From JBKECY01 sp047975025 (GTDB lineage: Bacteria; Bacillota; Clostridia; Lachnospirales; Lachnospiraceae): a DNA stretch of 64,000 bases. Position numbers and translations under genes: made by a program. Below the pieces are notes generated by a model. It searched no databases, had not been told where the DNA came from, and worked only from the letters and a program-made list of their open reading frames with translations. The DNA lies in contig JBKECY010000007.1 in assembly GCA_047975025.1 (NCBI GenBank), positions 8,287-72,286 of the forward strand. Direction: 5' to 3'. How positions within the stretch are numbered: position 1 is the first letter of the stretch; each line of letters begins with the position of its first letter. This document shows, piece by piece, positions 1 through 8,736 of the stretch.

Positions 1-1273
1 CACCCGAAACAATCTTACCGCTCTTGATGGCCTCAATAGCATCCTCTTCACAGTCAAACACACGTGCAGGTCCGGTATGCTTCATCATTTCAGGTACCAC
101 AGCGGAACGCTTCACGACACCTCCGTCAGGTGCTACATTGCCGCTTAATACTGCAAGGCCGCCGGTTGTGCTAAATGGCTGCTCTATGGGACGTATTACA
201 TCATGATCCCGGTTACTGTATCCTTTGATGACCTCACCCACTGATTTCCCGGAAATAGTCAGACAGTCGCGATTAAGAAGGCCTTTTTTATCCAGCTCAT
301 TCATTACCGCATATACACCACCTGCTTCGTTCAAATCCTCCATATAAGTATGTCCTGCCGGAGCCAGATGACAAAGATTTGGTGTCTTTTCACTAACTGC
401 ATTAGCTTCTTTTATATCAAGTTCCATCCCAATCTCATGTGCAATTGCCGGGATATGAAGCATGGAGTTTGTTGAGCATCCAAGTGCCATATCCACCGTA
501 AGTGCATTCATAATTGCTTCCGGAGTCATAATATCAAGAGGGCAAAGATTTGCCTCCCACACTTTCATAACCTGCATACCCACCTGCTTCGCAAGCCGGA
601 TTCTTTCAGAATATACCGCCGGAATCGTCCCATTGCCCGGCAACCCCATGCCGAGTGCTTCCGTAAGACAGTTCATGCTGTTCGCCGTATACATACCTGA
701 ACAGGAACCACAGGTCGGACATGCTTTATTTTCAAACTCTAATACTTCCTCTTCCGTCAGCTTACCTGCTGAGAAACCGCCCACTGCTTCAAACATACTG
801 GAAAGACTTGTTTTACTTCCTTTGACACGACCGGCCAACATAGGCCCCCCACTAATAAACACCGTAGGAATATTAATTCTGGCAGCTGCCATCAGCATAC
901 CCGGTACGTTTTTATCACAGTTAGGAACCATAACCAAAGCATCGAACTGGTGCGCCATTGCAACAGCTTCAATTGAATCGGCAACCAGATCTCTGGTTAC
1001 AAGAGAATACTTCATGCCGCTATGTCCCATCGCAATGCCATCACAGACAGCAATCGCCGGAAACATGACCGGAGTTCCGCCTGCCATCGCAACGCCCATT
1101 TTTACCGCATCAACTATTTTATCCAGATTCATGTGTCCAGGTACGATTTCATTATAAGAACTAACAACGCCTACTAAAGGACGTTCCATCTCTTCTTTTG
1201 TAAAGCCCAATGCATTAAACAGAGAACGATGTGGTGCCTGCTGCATTCCTTTTTTCACTGAATCACTTCTCAT
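1..1273 (-). CDS. ilvD: Dihydroxy-acid dehydratase, C-terminus cut by window edge
   Basis: IlvD dehydrates 2,3-dihydroxy-isovalerate and 2,3-dihydroxy-3-methylvalerate to the 2-oxo acids in valine, isoleucine and leucine synthesis, using an Fe-S cluster. About 424 codons are present of a family length near 555, so the 3' part lies outside the window. The translation has the family landmarks: an N-terminus MRSDSVKKGMQQAPHRSLF, then VGVVSSYNEIVPGH, then the cluster cysteines in NCDKNVPGM and ACPTCGSCSGMYTANSMNC. The ATG at 1273 has a ribosome site (AAAGGAGG, 1281-1288) 7 bases upstream. It follows leuB by 24 bases on the same strand, so the two are almost certainly co-transcribed for branched-chain amino acid synthesis. 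Identification is sure; only the end is unseen. Confidence 0.97.
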   Translation of the reverse strand, partial: MRSDSVKKGMQQAPHRSLFNALGFTKEEMERPLVGVVSSYNEIVPGHMNLDKIVDAVKMGVAMAGGTPVMFPAIAVCDGIAMGHSGMKYSLVTRDLVADSIEAVAMAHQFDALVMVPNCDKNVPGMLMAAARINIPTVFISGGPMLAGRVKGSKTSLSSMFEAVGGFSAGKLTEEEVLEFENKACPTCGSCSGMYTANSMNCLTEALGMGLPGNGTIPAVYSERIRLAKQVGMQVMKVWEANLCPLDIMTPEAIMNALTVDMALGCSTNSMLHIPAIAHEIGMELDIKEANAVSEKTPNLCHLAPAGHTYMEDLNEAGGVYAVMNELDKKGLLNRDCLTISGKSVGEVIKGYSNRDHDVIRPIEQPFSTTGGLAVLSGNVAPDGGVVKRSAVVPEMMKHTGPARVFDCEEDAIEAIKSGKIVSG

Positions 1274-1297
1274 AAGACTGCCTCCTTTTATCTAAAA

Positions 1298-2386
1298 TTA
1301 TAGTATAATCTCTTCTGCTATCAAGTCTCCCATTTGAGAGGTAGAAACTTGCGTCATATGTTCTGACATAATATCTATTGTTCGATATCCTTTTTCCAAA
1401 ACAGCAGCCACCGCCTTTTCAACTGCGTCCGCTTCTGTATCCAAATCTAAAGAATAACGCAACAGCATTGCCGCTGAAAGAATCGTTGCAATTGGATTTG
1501 CCGTATTGCTGCCGGCAATATCCGGTGCCGAACCATGGCTGGGTTCATACAGGCCGAATCTGGTCTCATTGAGACTGGCTGAAGCAAGCATACCAATTGA
1601 CCCTGTTACCATACTTGCCTCATCTGAAAGAATATCTCCAAACATGTTTTCCGTAAGAATGACATCAAATTGACCGGGATTACGTACCAACTGCATGGCA
1701 CAGTTGTCGACCAGCATATGTTCCAAAGTAACCTGTGGATAATCCTTTGCTACTTCTTCAACAATTTTGCGCCATAACCTTGAAGTATCTAAAACATTAG
1801 CTTTGTCTACACTTGTCAGCTTTTTACCGCGCTTCATGGCTGTTTCAAATCCGCGAATGGCAATTCTGCGAATTTCCTTCTCATTGTACACTAAAGTATC
1901 TGTTGCCTCGAGAATGCCGTCTACTGTCTCCGTCTTTCTGTCTCCAAAATAAAGTCCGCCGGTCAATTCTCTGATAATCATCATATCAAATCCTTCACCA
2001 ATGATTTCATCGCGCAACGGGCAGGCCGCCTGTAGCTGACTATATAAATAGGCCGGTCTTAGATTTGCAAAAAGATTTAATTCTTTACGAATTCCCAGAA
2101 GTCCTGCTTCCGGCCGTTTAGCCGGTTCCAATTGATACCATGGAGATGTGGCTGCATCACCGCCAATTGAGCCCATCAGCACAGCATCAGCGGCCTTAGA
2201 AGCATCTATTGTTTCCTGCGGCAGCGGAATTCCGTATTGATCAATTGCTGCTCCTCCCAGTAACACTTCTGTAAATTCAAATGTATGCCCGGCAAGCTGT
2301 CCTACCTTTTGCAGTGCTTTTCTGGCTTCTGTTACAATCTCTGGTCCAATCCCGTCTCCTGGAATCACAACAATGTTATACTTCAT
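1298..2386 (-). CDS. leuB: 3-isopropylmalate dehydrogenase
   Basis: LeuB oxidatively decarboxylates 3-isopropylmalate to 2-oxoisocaproate with NAD in leucine synthesis. The 362-residue product matches the usual 355-365. It starts MKYNIVVIPGDGIGPEIV, has the substrate arginines in the RPAYLY and MMIIRELTGGLYFG segments, the metal aspartates in DNCAMQLVRNP and TENMFGDILSDEAS, and the NAD-binding segment EPSHGSAPDIAG. The frame stays open upstream to 2491, but the ATG at 2386 has GAGGTGG 5 bases before it and gives the family's N-terminus, so I use it. IlvD follows directly. Other leu genes would be expected upstream but yajC is there instead, so leuB may have its own start or be read from yajC through the hairpin at 2455-2485. 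Confidence 0.96.
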   Translation of the reverse strand: MKYNIVVIPGDGIGPEIVTEARKALQKVGQLAGHTFEFTEVLLGGAAIDQYGIPLPQETIDASKAADAVLMGSIGGDAATSPWYQLEPAKRPEAGLLGIRKELNLFANLRPAYLYSQLQAACPLRDEIIGEGFDMMIIRELTGGLYFGDRKTETVDGILEATDTLVYNEKEIRRIAIRGFETAMKRGKKLTSVDKANVLDTSRLWRKIVEEVAKDYPQVTLEHMLVDNCAMQLVRNPGQFDVILTENMFGDILSDEASMVTGSIGMLASASLNETRFGLYEPSHGSAPDIAGSNTANPIATILSAAMLLRYSLDLDTEADAVEKAVAAVLEKGYRTIDIMSEHMTQVSTSQMGDLIAEEIIL

Positions 2387-2454
2387 AATCGCCACCTCAA
2401 ATTTCCATTTTATATTCAGTCTTTTTATCTGTCTGCTATTCTTAATCAAGCCAA

Positions 2455-2485
2455 ACACGACCACCAGGATTTCCGGCGGTCGTGT
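2455..2485 (-). terminator. Hairpin between yajC and leuB
   Basis: ACACGACC (2455-2462) pairs with GGTCGTGT (2478-2485), extended by two further pairs after one mismatch. On the minus strand the stem is followed only by TTTGG, so the uridine tract is short. It sits just after the yajC stop and before leuB. It could be a weak yajC terminator or an attenuator for leuB; no leader peptide or T-box was recognised. Confidence 0.4.
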
Positions 2486-2508
2486 CTGCACAAATGCACG
2501 TCTTCATG

Positions 2509-2805
2509 CTATTCTGAAATTGCGCTTTCAGCCTTTTCAACTTCAGCTATCGCGGCCTTTCTCATTGGGATTCTGCAATTCTTATTATTACCAAATTCAA
2601 CTACAACATCTTCTTCAGTCAAATCGATAATAACACCGTAAAATCCACTCGTCGTCACTACACTATCACCAACTGCCATGCTGGCCAGCAGTTCACGCAT
2701 TTTTTTCTGTTCTTTCTTCTGCGGACGAATCATCATAAAATAAATCAACGCAATCATGACAACGACCCAGACAATCATGCCAGCTCCACTACTTAACCAT
2801 TCCAT
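2509..2805 (-). CDS. yajC: Preprotein translocase subunit YajC
   Basis: YajC is a small single-pass membrane protein associated with the SecDF part of the Sec translocase. The 98-residue product has one hydrophobic helix (about residues 8-27, MIVWVVVMIALIYFMMIRPQ) followed by the hallmark RPQKKEQKKM basic stretch and a soluble domain with GDSVVTTSGFYGVI, all typical of the family. The ATG at 2805 is preceded by AGGAGGACAAG. It lies downstream of tgt on the same strand, the classic tgt-yajC order, but a promoter-like sequence in the 157-base gap suggests it can also be transcribed alone. Identification is firm. Confidence 0.95.
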   Translation of the reverse strand: MEWLSSGAGMIVWVVVMIALIYFMMIRPQKKEQKKMRELLASMAVGDSVVTTSGFYGVIIDLTEEDVVVEFGNNKNCRIPMRKAAIAEVEKAESAISE

Positions 2806-2885
2806 CTTCTTGTCCTCCTAAATGACTTGTATCAGCGAATCGAATTTTCGCTATATCCATATACGCTCAAAGTGCGAATATCCCT

Positions 2886-2917
2886 ATTATAATACACAAA
2901 TATCTTTTTATTAGCAA
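2886..2917 (-). promoter_or_regulatory. Possible sigma-A promoter for yajC
   Basis: On the minus strand TTGCTA (2912-2917) and TATTAT (2889-2894) are 17 bases apart, with an overlapping exact TATAAT at 2886-2891. The site is about 80 bases upstream of the yajC start. Seen by eye only. Confidence 0.4.
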
Positions 2918-2962
2918 GGGGTTTTCATTATAATAGCCTTAAATCTTTATAAAATCCTTAAT

Positions 2963-4093
2963 TTATTGCTGACCTTTGAATCCGTCCAATTTACTTTCTT
3001 TGAATTTCGCAAAAGAACCTTCTTCAATTGCACCTCTGATTTCTTCCATCAGGGTGTTATAGAAATAGAGATTATGCAGAACGCACAGGCGCATCCCTAA
3101 CATCTCCTTGGCTTTGAGTAAATGACGTATATAGGCCCTGCTGTAATGCTGACATGCGGGACATTGACAGCCTTCTTCGATTGGCAGGTCATCCAGCTCA
3201 TACTTCGCATTAAATAGATTCCTTTTGCCCTGATTTGTATACACATGTCCATGACGTCCATTACGTGCGGGGTAAACACAGTCAAAAAAATCAATACCGC
3301 GAGCCACACCTTCCAAAATATTTTCCGGAGTTCCAACCCCCATTAAGTAGGTAGGTTTGTTCTGAGGAAGAAAGGGCACAGTTTCTTCCAGAATATGATA
3401 CATTTCTTCGTGGGACTCACCGACTGCAAGACCGCCGACCGCATATCCGTCCAAATCGAACTCAGAAATCATCCGCGCATGTTCTCTGCGTATATCTGCA
3501 AAAATCGCACCCTGATTGATTCCAAAAAGCAGTTGCTGCCGATTAAGTGTATCCTCCTGCTGATTTAGAGACTTCATTTTAATCTGACATCTCTGCAGCC
3601 AGCGGGTCGTACGATCCACAGAGTTTTGTACATATTCGCGCGGTGCAGTACTTGGCGGGCATTCATCAAACGCCATTGCGATTGTTGAGGCAAGATTCGA
3701 TTGTATCTGCATGCTTTCTTCCGGTCCCATGAAAATCTTGCGGCCGTCAATATGAGAACGAAAATACACCCCTTCTTCTTTTATCTTTCGAAGACCGGAT
3801 AGGGAAAACACTTGAAATCCGCCAGAATCTGTAAGTACCGGCTTTTCCCAATTCATGAATTTACGAATCCCTCCCATTTTTTTAATTGTCGCATCTCCGG
3901 TCCTTACATGCAGGTGATATGTATTAGACAGCTGGACTTGCGTCTTGATATCCAGCAGATCCATGGTCGATACGGCTCCTTTAATGGCAGCAACCGTTCC
4001 AACGTTCATAAAAAGCGGGGTCTGTACTGTCCCATGAACGGTTGTCAGGGCTGCTCTCTTGGCCTGACCATCTTTTGCAAGTATTTGATACAT
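2963..4093 (-). CDS. tgt: Queuine tRNA-ribosyltransferase
   Basis: Tgt exchanges guanine for the queuosine precursor preQ1 at position 34 of GUN-anticodon tRNAs. The 376-residue product has the family length. Visible motifs are the catalytic aspartate region PVLTDSGGFQVFSL (about residue 90), the base-recognition stretch GYAVGGLAVGE, the nucleophile region MGVGTPENILEGVARGIDFFDCVYP, split here as MGVGTPENIL and FFDCVYPARNGRHG, and the zinc ligands in CQCPACQ with the later cysteine and histidine in LCVLHNL. AAAAGGAG precedes the ATG at 4093. A good promoter lies at 4126-4154. yajC follows on the same strand. Confidence 0.97.
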   Translation of the reverse strand: MYQILAKDGQAKRAALTTVHGTVQTPLFMNVGTVAAIKGAVSTMDLLDIKTQVQLSNTYHLHVRTGDATIKKMGGIRKFMNWEKPVLTDSGGFQVFSLSGLRKIKEEGVYFRSHIDGRKIFMGPEESMQIQSNLASTIAMAFDECPPSTAPREYVQNSVDRTTRWLQRCQIKMKSLNQQEDTLNRQQLLFGINQGAIFADIRREHARMISEFDLDGYAVGGLAVGESHEEMYHILEETVPFLPQNKPTYLMGVGTPENILEGVARGIDFFDCVYPARNGRHGHVYTNQGKRNLFNAKYELDDLPIEEGCQCPACQHYSRAYIRHLLKAKEMLGMRLCVLHNLYFYNTLMEEIRGAIEEGSFAKFKESKLDGFKGQQ

Positions 4094-4125
4094 TTTAAAC
4101 TCCTTTTTTGTGTAATAATATATTT

Positions 4126-4154
4126 AGTATACTGTTTTAACGTATAAAACACAA
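4126..4154 (-). promoter_or_regulatory. Sigma-A promoter for tgt
   Basis: Minus-strand TTGTGT (4149-4154), a 17-base spacer and TATACT (4126-4131), about 33 bases upstream of the tgt ATG. It is divergent from the activase promoter at 4210-4238. Confidence 0.55.
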
Positions 4155-4209
4155 GATTTACTGCAATAAAAATAGTATACCTTTTTAGTAATGTTTATTC
4201 TTTTTTAAG

Positions 4210-4238
4210 TTGTCTTTTACAACCCAATGTCGTATAAT
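4210..4238 (+). promoter_or_regulatory. Sigma-A promoter for the activase transcript
   Basis: TTGTCT (4210-4215), a 17-base spacer and a perfect TATAAT (4233-4238). The predicted start near 4244-4246 coincides with the first base of the structured repeat, so the whole repeat array would be in the 5' untranslated region. Confidence 0.65.
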
Positions 4239-4242
4239 GTAA

Positions 4243-4428
4243 CTTATCAGCAGGAAATCAAGCGGCCCCGTCAGGGGACATTTGATTTTACCTGATAAGT
4301 TAATGACAGACCTTTAGGTCTGGAATCTATGAGAAGTCTACTTCTCATAGGCATCAGCAGGAAATCAAGCGGCCCCGTCAGGGGACATTTGATTTTACCT
4401 GATAAGTTAATGACAGACCTTTAGGTTT
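4243..4428 (+). repeat. Tandem 74-bp structured repeat in the activase leader
   Basis: Two identical 74-base copies lie at 4246-4319 and 4353-4426, a period of 107. Each folds into a nested hairpin: in copy 1 CTTATCAG (4243-4250) pairs with CTGATAAG (4292-4299), AAATCAA (4255-4261) with TTGATTT (4282-4288), and CCCC (4266-4269) with GGGG (4274-4277) around a GTCA loop. A second hairpin CAGACCT/AGGTCTG follows (4307-4322); in copy 2 (4413-4428) its 3' arm is AGGTTTG, which still pairs through a G-U. Between the copies is a perfect 11-bp hairpin (4327-4350). None has a uridine tract, so they are not terminators. The 363 bases between tgt and the activase hold only this array and the two promoters. 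It resembles a tandem cis-regulatory RNA but matches no class I know. Confidence 0.75.
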
Positions 4429-4456
4429 GAATAGAAAGTGAAAATTGGTTATCTCT

Positions 4457-7400
4457 ATGGAAAAATACACATTAGGCATTGACATCGGTTCTACAACCGT
4501 AAAAATTGCCATCATGAATACAGCTCATGAAATACTATTTAACGATTACGAAAGACACTTTGCAAACATTCAGGAAACTTTGGCTCTTCTCCTTAGAAGA
4601 GCTTTTGAATCGCTCGGAGAGATTTCTGTTTCTCCTGTAATCACAGGCTCTGGTGGTCTATCACTTGCAACGCACCTGGATATTGATTTTGTACAGGAGG
4701 TTATTGCAGTTTCCACCTCACTAAAAGAATTGCTGCCTGCAACAGATGTCGCAATTGAATTAGGTGGCGAGGACGCCAAAATCATCTACTTTGAAGGCGG
4801 TAATGTTGAACAGCGTATGAATGGTATCTGTGCCGGCGGAACCGGCTCTTTTATTGACCAGATGGCTTCCCTGCTTCAGACGGATGCCATTGGACTTAAT
4901 GAATATGCCAAAGAATATCAGGCTTTGTATCCAATCGCTGCACGCTGCGGCGTATTTGCCAAAACGGATATTCAGCCTCTGATTAATGACGGAGCAAAAA
5001 AAGAAGATTTGGCCGCCTCCATTTTCCAGGCGGTCGTGAATCAGACCATCAGTGGTCTGGCCTGTGGCAAGCCTATTCGCGGACATGTGGCGTTTCTGGG
5101 TGGTCCATTGCACTTTTTGTCAGAATTACGCAATGCCTTTGTAAGAACTCTAAAACTGGATGAGGAACACGCACTGATTCCCAATAACTCGCATCTATTT
5201 GCCGCCATTGGGTCTGCGCTTCATGCCAAAGAGGAAAAGACGCTTCCGCTGACTTCACTGATTCAAAAGTTTGAATCTCCCATTGAGATGGCTTTTGAAG
5301 TAGACCGTATGCTTCCTCTGTTCGCAGATGATGATGAATACAAACATTTTGAAGAACGTCAGGCAAAATATAAGGTAACTACAACAGATTTAGCTTCCTA
5401 TGAAGGTTCCTGCTACCTTGGAATTGATGCAGGTTCCACAACTACTAAAGCCGCACTGGTTGCAGAAGACGGCTCGCTACTGTATTCCTTTTACAGCAGC
5501 AATGACGGGAATCCTTTAAAAACTACCATGCGGGCAATTCACGATATATATGATAAACTGCCTTCTTCGGCACATATTGCCTACTCCTGCTCTACCGGTT
5601 ATGGTGAGGCACTTGTGAAAGCGGCTTTGATGCTGGATGAGGGTGAAGTTGAGACTGTTTCACATTATTATGCAGCTGCTTTTTTTGATCCTGAAGTCGA
5701 TTGTATCCTGGATATCGGCGGCCAGGATATGAAATGTATTAAAATCAAAAACAATACGGTAGATAGTGTGCAGCTAAATGAAGCCTGTTCTTCCGGATGT
5801 GGTTCTTTTATTGAAACCTTTGCTAAATCTTTGAATTATTCAGTACAGGATTTTGCCAAGGCTGCGTTGTTTGCCAAAAATCCTATTGATTTAGGCACAA
5901 GATGTACCGTTTTTATGAACTCAAAAGTAAAACAGGCGCAAAAGGAAGGGGCTGAAGTTGCTGACATCTCTGCCGGATTAGCCTATTCCGTCATTAAGAA
6001 TGCTCTCTATAAGGTCATCAAGGTATCTGATGCATCTGAGCTCGGGCGCCACATTGTTGTACAAGGCGGAACCTTCTATAATGACGCCGTACTAAGAAGT
6101 TTTGAGCAAATTGCGGGATGCGAAGCCATCCGACCGGATATCGCCGGTATTATGGGGGCTTTCGGAGCTGCTTTGATTGCCCGGGAACGCCATGTCTCCG
6201 GTGCCGCAACTACTATGCTTTCCATTGACAAAATTGACTCTCTTGAGTACAGTACCTCAATGGCCAATTGCAAAGGATGTACAAATAATTGTCGTCTGAC
6301 AATCAACAAATTCACTGGCGGCCGTCAGTTCATCACCGGCAATCGTTGCGAAATTGGTATCGGTAAGCGAAAAAACGAGGCGAATCTGCCTAATCTTTTT
6401 GACTATAAATATAAACGAATCTTCTCGTACGAGCCGTTGGACGAAGTGAGTGCTGTTCGGGGCAAGGTTGGTATCCCAAGGGTTCTCAATATGTTTGAAA
6501 ATTACCCGTTTTGGTATACGTTTTTTACGGAATTGAAATATCAGGTGGTTCTCTCGCCCACTTCAACCAAGAAAATATATGAGCTTGGAATTGAATCCAT
6601 ACCCAGTGAATCTGAGTGCTATCCTGCTAAGCTGGCGCATGGACATGTTTCGTGGCTGATTCACCAGGATGTTAAATTTATATTTTACCCTTGTATACCG
6701 TATGAAAGAAAAGAATTTGATGAGGCAGTCAACAATTACAACTGTCCTATTGTAACCTCGTATCCTGAAAATATTAAAAACAACATAGATGAATTAAAAG
6801 ATTCGGATATTGTATTTATGAATCCTTTCTTTTCCTTTGCCGATGAGAGTGTATTGGCCAAACGTCTGATTGAGGAATTCCCTTCTATTCCAGCTTCAGA
6901 GGTAAGACAAGCTGTCAGTCTGGCCTGGCAGGAACAGGTAAACGCCCGGCAGGATGTTATGAAAAAAGGTGAGGAGACCCTGCAGTACCTTAAAGACAAT
7001 AATAAGCGCGGGATTGTTCTGGCTGGCCGCCCATATCATATTGACCCGGAAATCCACCATGGTATTCCCGAATTAATCAACGGATTTGGATTGGCGGTTT
7101 TAACAGAAGATTCAATCTCACACCTTGCCCCTATCGAACGGCCTTTGCGGGTAAATGATCAGTGGATGTACCACACACGTCTTTATGCCTCGGCAAATTA
7201 TGTAAAAAGCAGTGACAACCTTGATTTGATTCAGCTGAATTCATTCGGCTGCGGTCTGGATGCCGTTACCACAGATGAAGTATATGAAATATTAGAACGT
7301 AGTGGAAAGATTTATACCTGCTTAAAGATTGATGAGGTAAACAACCTCGGAGCTGCCCGTATTCGTGTTCGTTCTTTGTTAGCGGCTATTCGCGTAAGAG

Positions 7401-8677
7401 ACGACAAAAAGATGGAACGTACTGTACGGTCGTCAGCTATTGATAAAGTTTCCTTTACTAAAGAAATGCGCAAGAACTATACCATTTTATGTCCACAAAT
7501 GTCACCGATTCATTTCACAATGCTTGAACGTGCATTTCAGGTTTCAGGTTATAATTTGGTCGTATTACCAAATGACAACAAAGAAGCAGTGGATGTCGGG
7601 CTCAAATACGTTAACAACGATGCCTGCTATCCATCTTTGATGGTAGTGGGGCAAATAATGCAGGCGTTGCTCTCTGGGAATTACGATTTATCGAAAACTG
7701 CTATCATAATGAGTCAGACCGGCGGCGGCTGCCGCGCTTCGAATTACATTGCATTTATCCGCCGCGCTTTAGAGAAGGCTGATATGGCACATATTCCGGT
7801 TATTTCTCTGAACCTAAGTGGTCTGGAAAGTAATCCTGGATTTACCATCACGTTTCCACTGGTCAAACGCATGGTCTACGCTGCAGTGTTTGGCGATATT
7901 TTTATGAAATGTACCTACCGGATGCGTCCTTATGAGATTACCCCTGGTACAACGGATCGAATTCACCAGAAATGGGAAGCTGTCTGTATGGAATTCATCA
8001 GTCAGAATCGTCCTTCTCACAGACGTTTTAAAGAGCTATGCCGGCAGATTATTGAAGATTTTGATCACATTTTGATTTCTAACGAAACGAAGCCAAGGGT
8101 TGGAATTGTCGGTGAAATCTTAGTTAAGTTCCTGCCGGCTGCCAATAACCGATTAGCAGAATTATTAGAGGCAGAAGGCGCTGAGCCAGTCGTACCGGAT
8201 TTAATTGATTTTATGAGTTACTGCTTCTTTAATCAGAACTTCAAAAGCCAGTACCTTGGTCACAAAAAATCAACTGCATTCTTATCGAATATTGCAATCA
8301 AAGGGATTGACTGGGTTCGCGGGCCTGCCAATAGAGCCTTTATAAAAAGCAAACATTTCAGTCCGCCGGTCAGCATAAAGAAAATGGCTAAAATGGCCTC
8401 TCCTATTGTATCCATCGGAAATCAGACAGGGGAAGGCTGGTTCCTCACAGGAGAAATGCTTGAATTGATTCACAGTGGTGCACCTAATATAGTTTGTACT
8501 CAGCCTTTTGGATGCCTGCCTAATCATGTGGTTGGCAAGGGCGTCATAAAAGAAATCCGACGGCATTATCCCGAATCCAACATTGTCGCTATTGATTATG
8601 ATCCGGGTGCAAGCGAGGTAAATCAGCTGAATCGCATTAAACTCATGCTGTCAACTGCCAGAAAAAATTACGAATAA
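4457..8677 (+). CDS. Large 2-hydroxyacyl-CoA dehydratase activase-type protein
   Basis: This 1,406-residue protein belongs to the BadF/BadG/BcrA/BcrD ATPase family, whose activators use ATP to inject an electron into 2-hydroxyacyl-CoA dehydratases. It has two ASKHA ATPase domains: LGIDIGSTTVK near residue 5 and LGIDAGSTTTK near 320. Each carries cluster-type cysteines (GICAGGTGSF near 123 and RCGVFAKTD near 164; ACSSGCGSF near 443 and RCTVFMNS near 482). A CKGCTNNC motif plus CEIG (about 604-630) follows, then a DUF2229-like region and a C-terminal part resembling the dehydratase subunit (NNDACYPS, GGGCRASNY). No dehydratase genes are adjacent, so its substrate is unknown. The start is uncertain: ATG 4457 gives the usual N-terminus but lacks a clear ribosome site, while TTG 4445 has GAAAGTG just upstream. 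It has its own promoter, a structured leader and a strong terminator. Confidence 0.88.
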   Translation: MEKYTLGIDIGSTTVKIAIMNTAHEILFNDYERHFANIQETLALLLRRAFESLGEISVSPVITGSGGLSLATHLDIDFVQEVIAVSTSLKELLPATDVAIELGGEDAKIIYFEGGNVEQRMNGICAGGTGSFIDQMASLLQTDAIGLNEYAKEYQALYPIAARCGVFAKTDIQPLINDGAKKEDLAASIFQAVVNQTISGLACGKPIRGHVAFLGGPLHFLSELRNAFVRTLKLDEEHALIPNNSHLFAAIGSALHAKEEKTLPLTSLIQKFESPIEMAFEVDRMLPLFADDDEYKHFEERQAKYKVTTTDLASYEGSCYLGIDAGSTTTKAALVAEDGSLLYSFYSSNDGNPLKTTMRAIHDIYDKLPSSAHIAYSCSTGYGEALVKAALMLDEGEVETVSHYYAAAFFDPEVDCILDIGGQDMKCIKIKNNTVDSVQLNEACSSGCGSFIETFAKSLNYSVQDFAKAALFAKNPIDLGTRCTVFMNSKVKQAQKEGAEVADISAGLAYSVIKNALYKVIKVSDASELGRHIVVQGGTFYNDAVLRSFEQIAGCEAIRPDIAGIMGAFGAALIARERHVSGAATTMLSIDKIDSLEYSTSMANCKGCTNNCRLTINKFTGGRQFITGNRCEIGIGKRKNEANLPNLFDYKYKRIFSYEPLDEVSAVRGKVGIPRVLNMFENYPFWYTFFTELKYQVVLSPTSTKKIYELGIESIPSESECYPAKLAHGHVSWLIHQDVKFIFYPCIPYERKEFDEAVNNYNCPIVTSYPENIKNNIDELKDSDIVFMNPFFSFADESVLAKRLIEEFPSIPASEVRQAVSLAWQEQVNARQDVMKKGEETLQYLKDNNKRGIVLAGRPYHIDPEIHHGIPELINGFGLAVLTEDSISHLAPIERPLRVNDQWMYHTRLYASANYVKSSDNLDLIQLNSFGCGLDAVTTDEVYEILERSGKIYTCLKIDEVNNLGAARIRVRSLLAAIRVRDDKKMERTVRSSAIDKVSFTKEMRKNYTILCPQMSPIHFTMLERAFQVSGYNLVVLPNDNKEAVDVGLKYVNNDACYPSLMVVGQIMQALLSGNYDLSKTAIIMSQTGGGCRASNYIAFIRRALEKADMAHIPVISLNLSGLESNPGFTITFPLVKRMVYAAVFGDIFMKCTYRMRPYEITPGTTDRIHQKWEAVCMEFISQNRPSHRRFKELCRQIIEDFDHILISNETKPRVGIVGEILVKFLPAANNRLAELLEAEGAEPVVPDLIDFMSYCFFNQNFKSQYLGHKKSTAFLSNIAIKGIDWVRGPANRAFIKSKHFSPPVSIKKMAKMASPIVSIGNQTGEGWFLTGEMLELIHSGAPNIVCTQPFGCLPNHVVGKGVIKEIRRHYPESNIVAIDYDPGASEVNQLNRIKLMLSTARKNYE

Positions 8678-8718
8678 AAGAGAATGCCGGACATGTAAAG
8701 CTTGTCCGGCATTCTCTT
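8678..8718. terminator. Bidirectional terminator, activase and flavoprotein genes
   Basis: A perfect 16-bp stem (8678-8693 with 8703-8718, GC-rich core TGCCGGACA) lies between convergent genes. It is followed by TTTATATA on plus and by TTTTATT on minus, so it can stop both transcripts. Confidence 0.85.
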
Positions 8719-8736
8719 TATATACTGAAAAAACAG

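Noticed and set aside
462..1157. A long open frame (231 codons) on the plus strand antisense to ilvD
   Set aside because: Its translation has no domain and mirrors the third-position pattern of ilvD, which is clearly coding on minus.
2834..2852. AGCGAA/TTCGCT hairpin upstream of yajC as a regulator
   Set aside because: A 6-bp stem with no uridine tract or promoter overlap; expected by chance.
4246..4426. The tandem repeat as a CRISPR array, transposon ends or a terminator
   Set aside because: Only two copies, no spacers of typical length, no flanking duplication or transposase, and no uridine tract after any stem.
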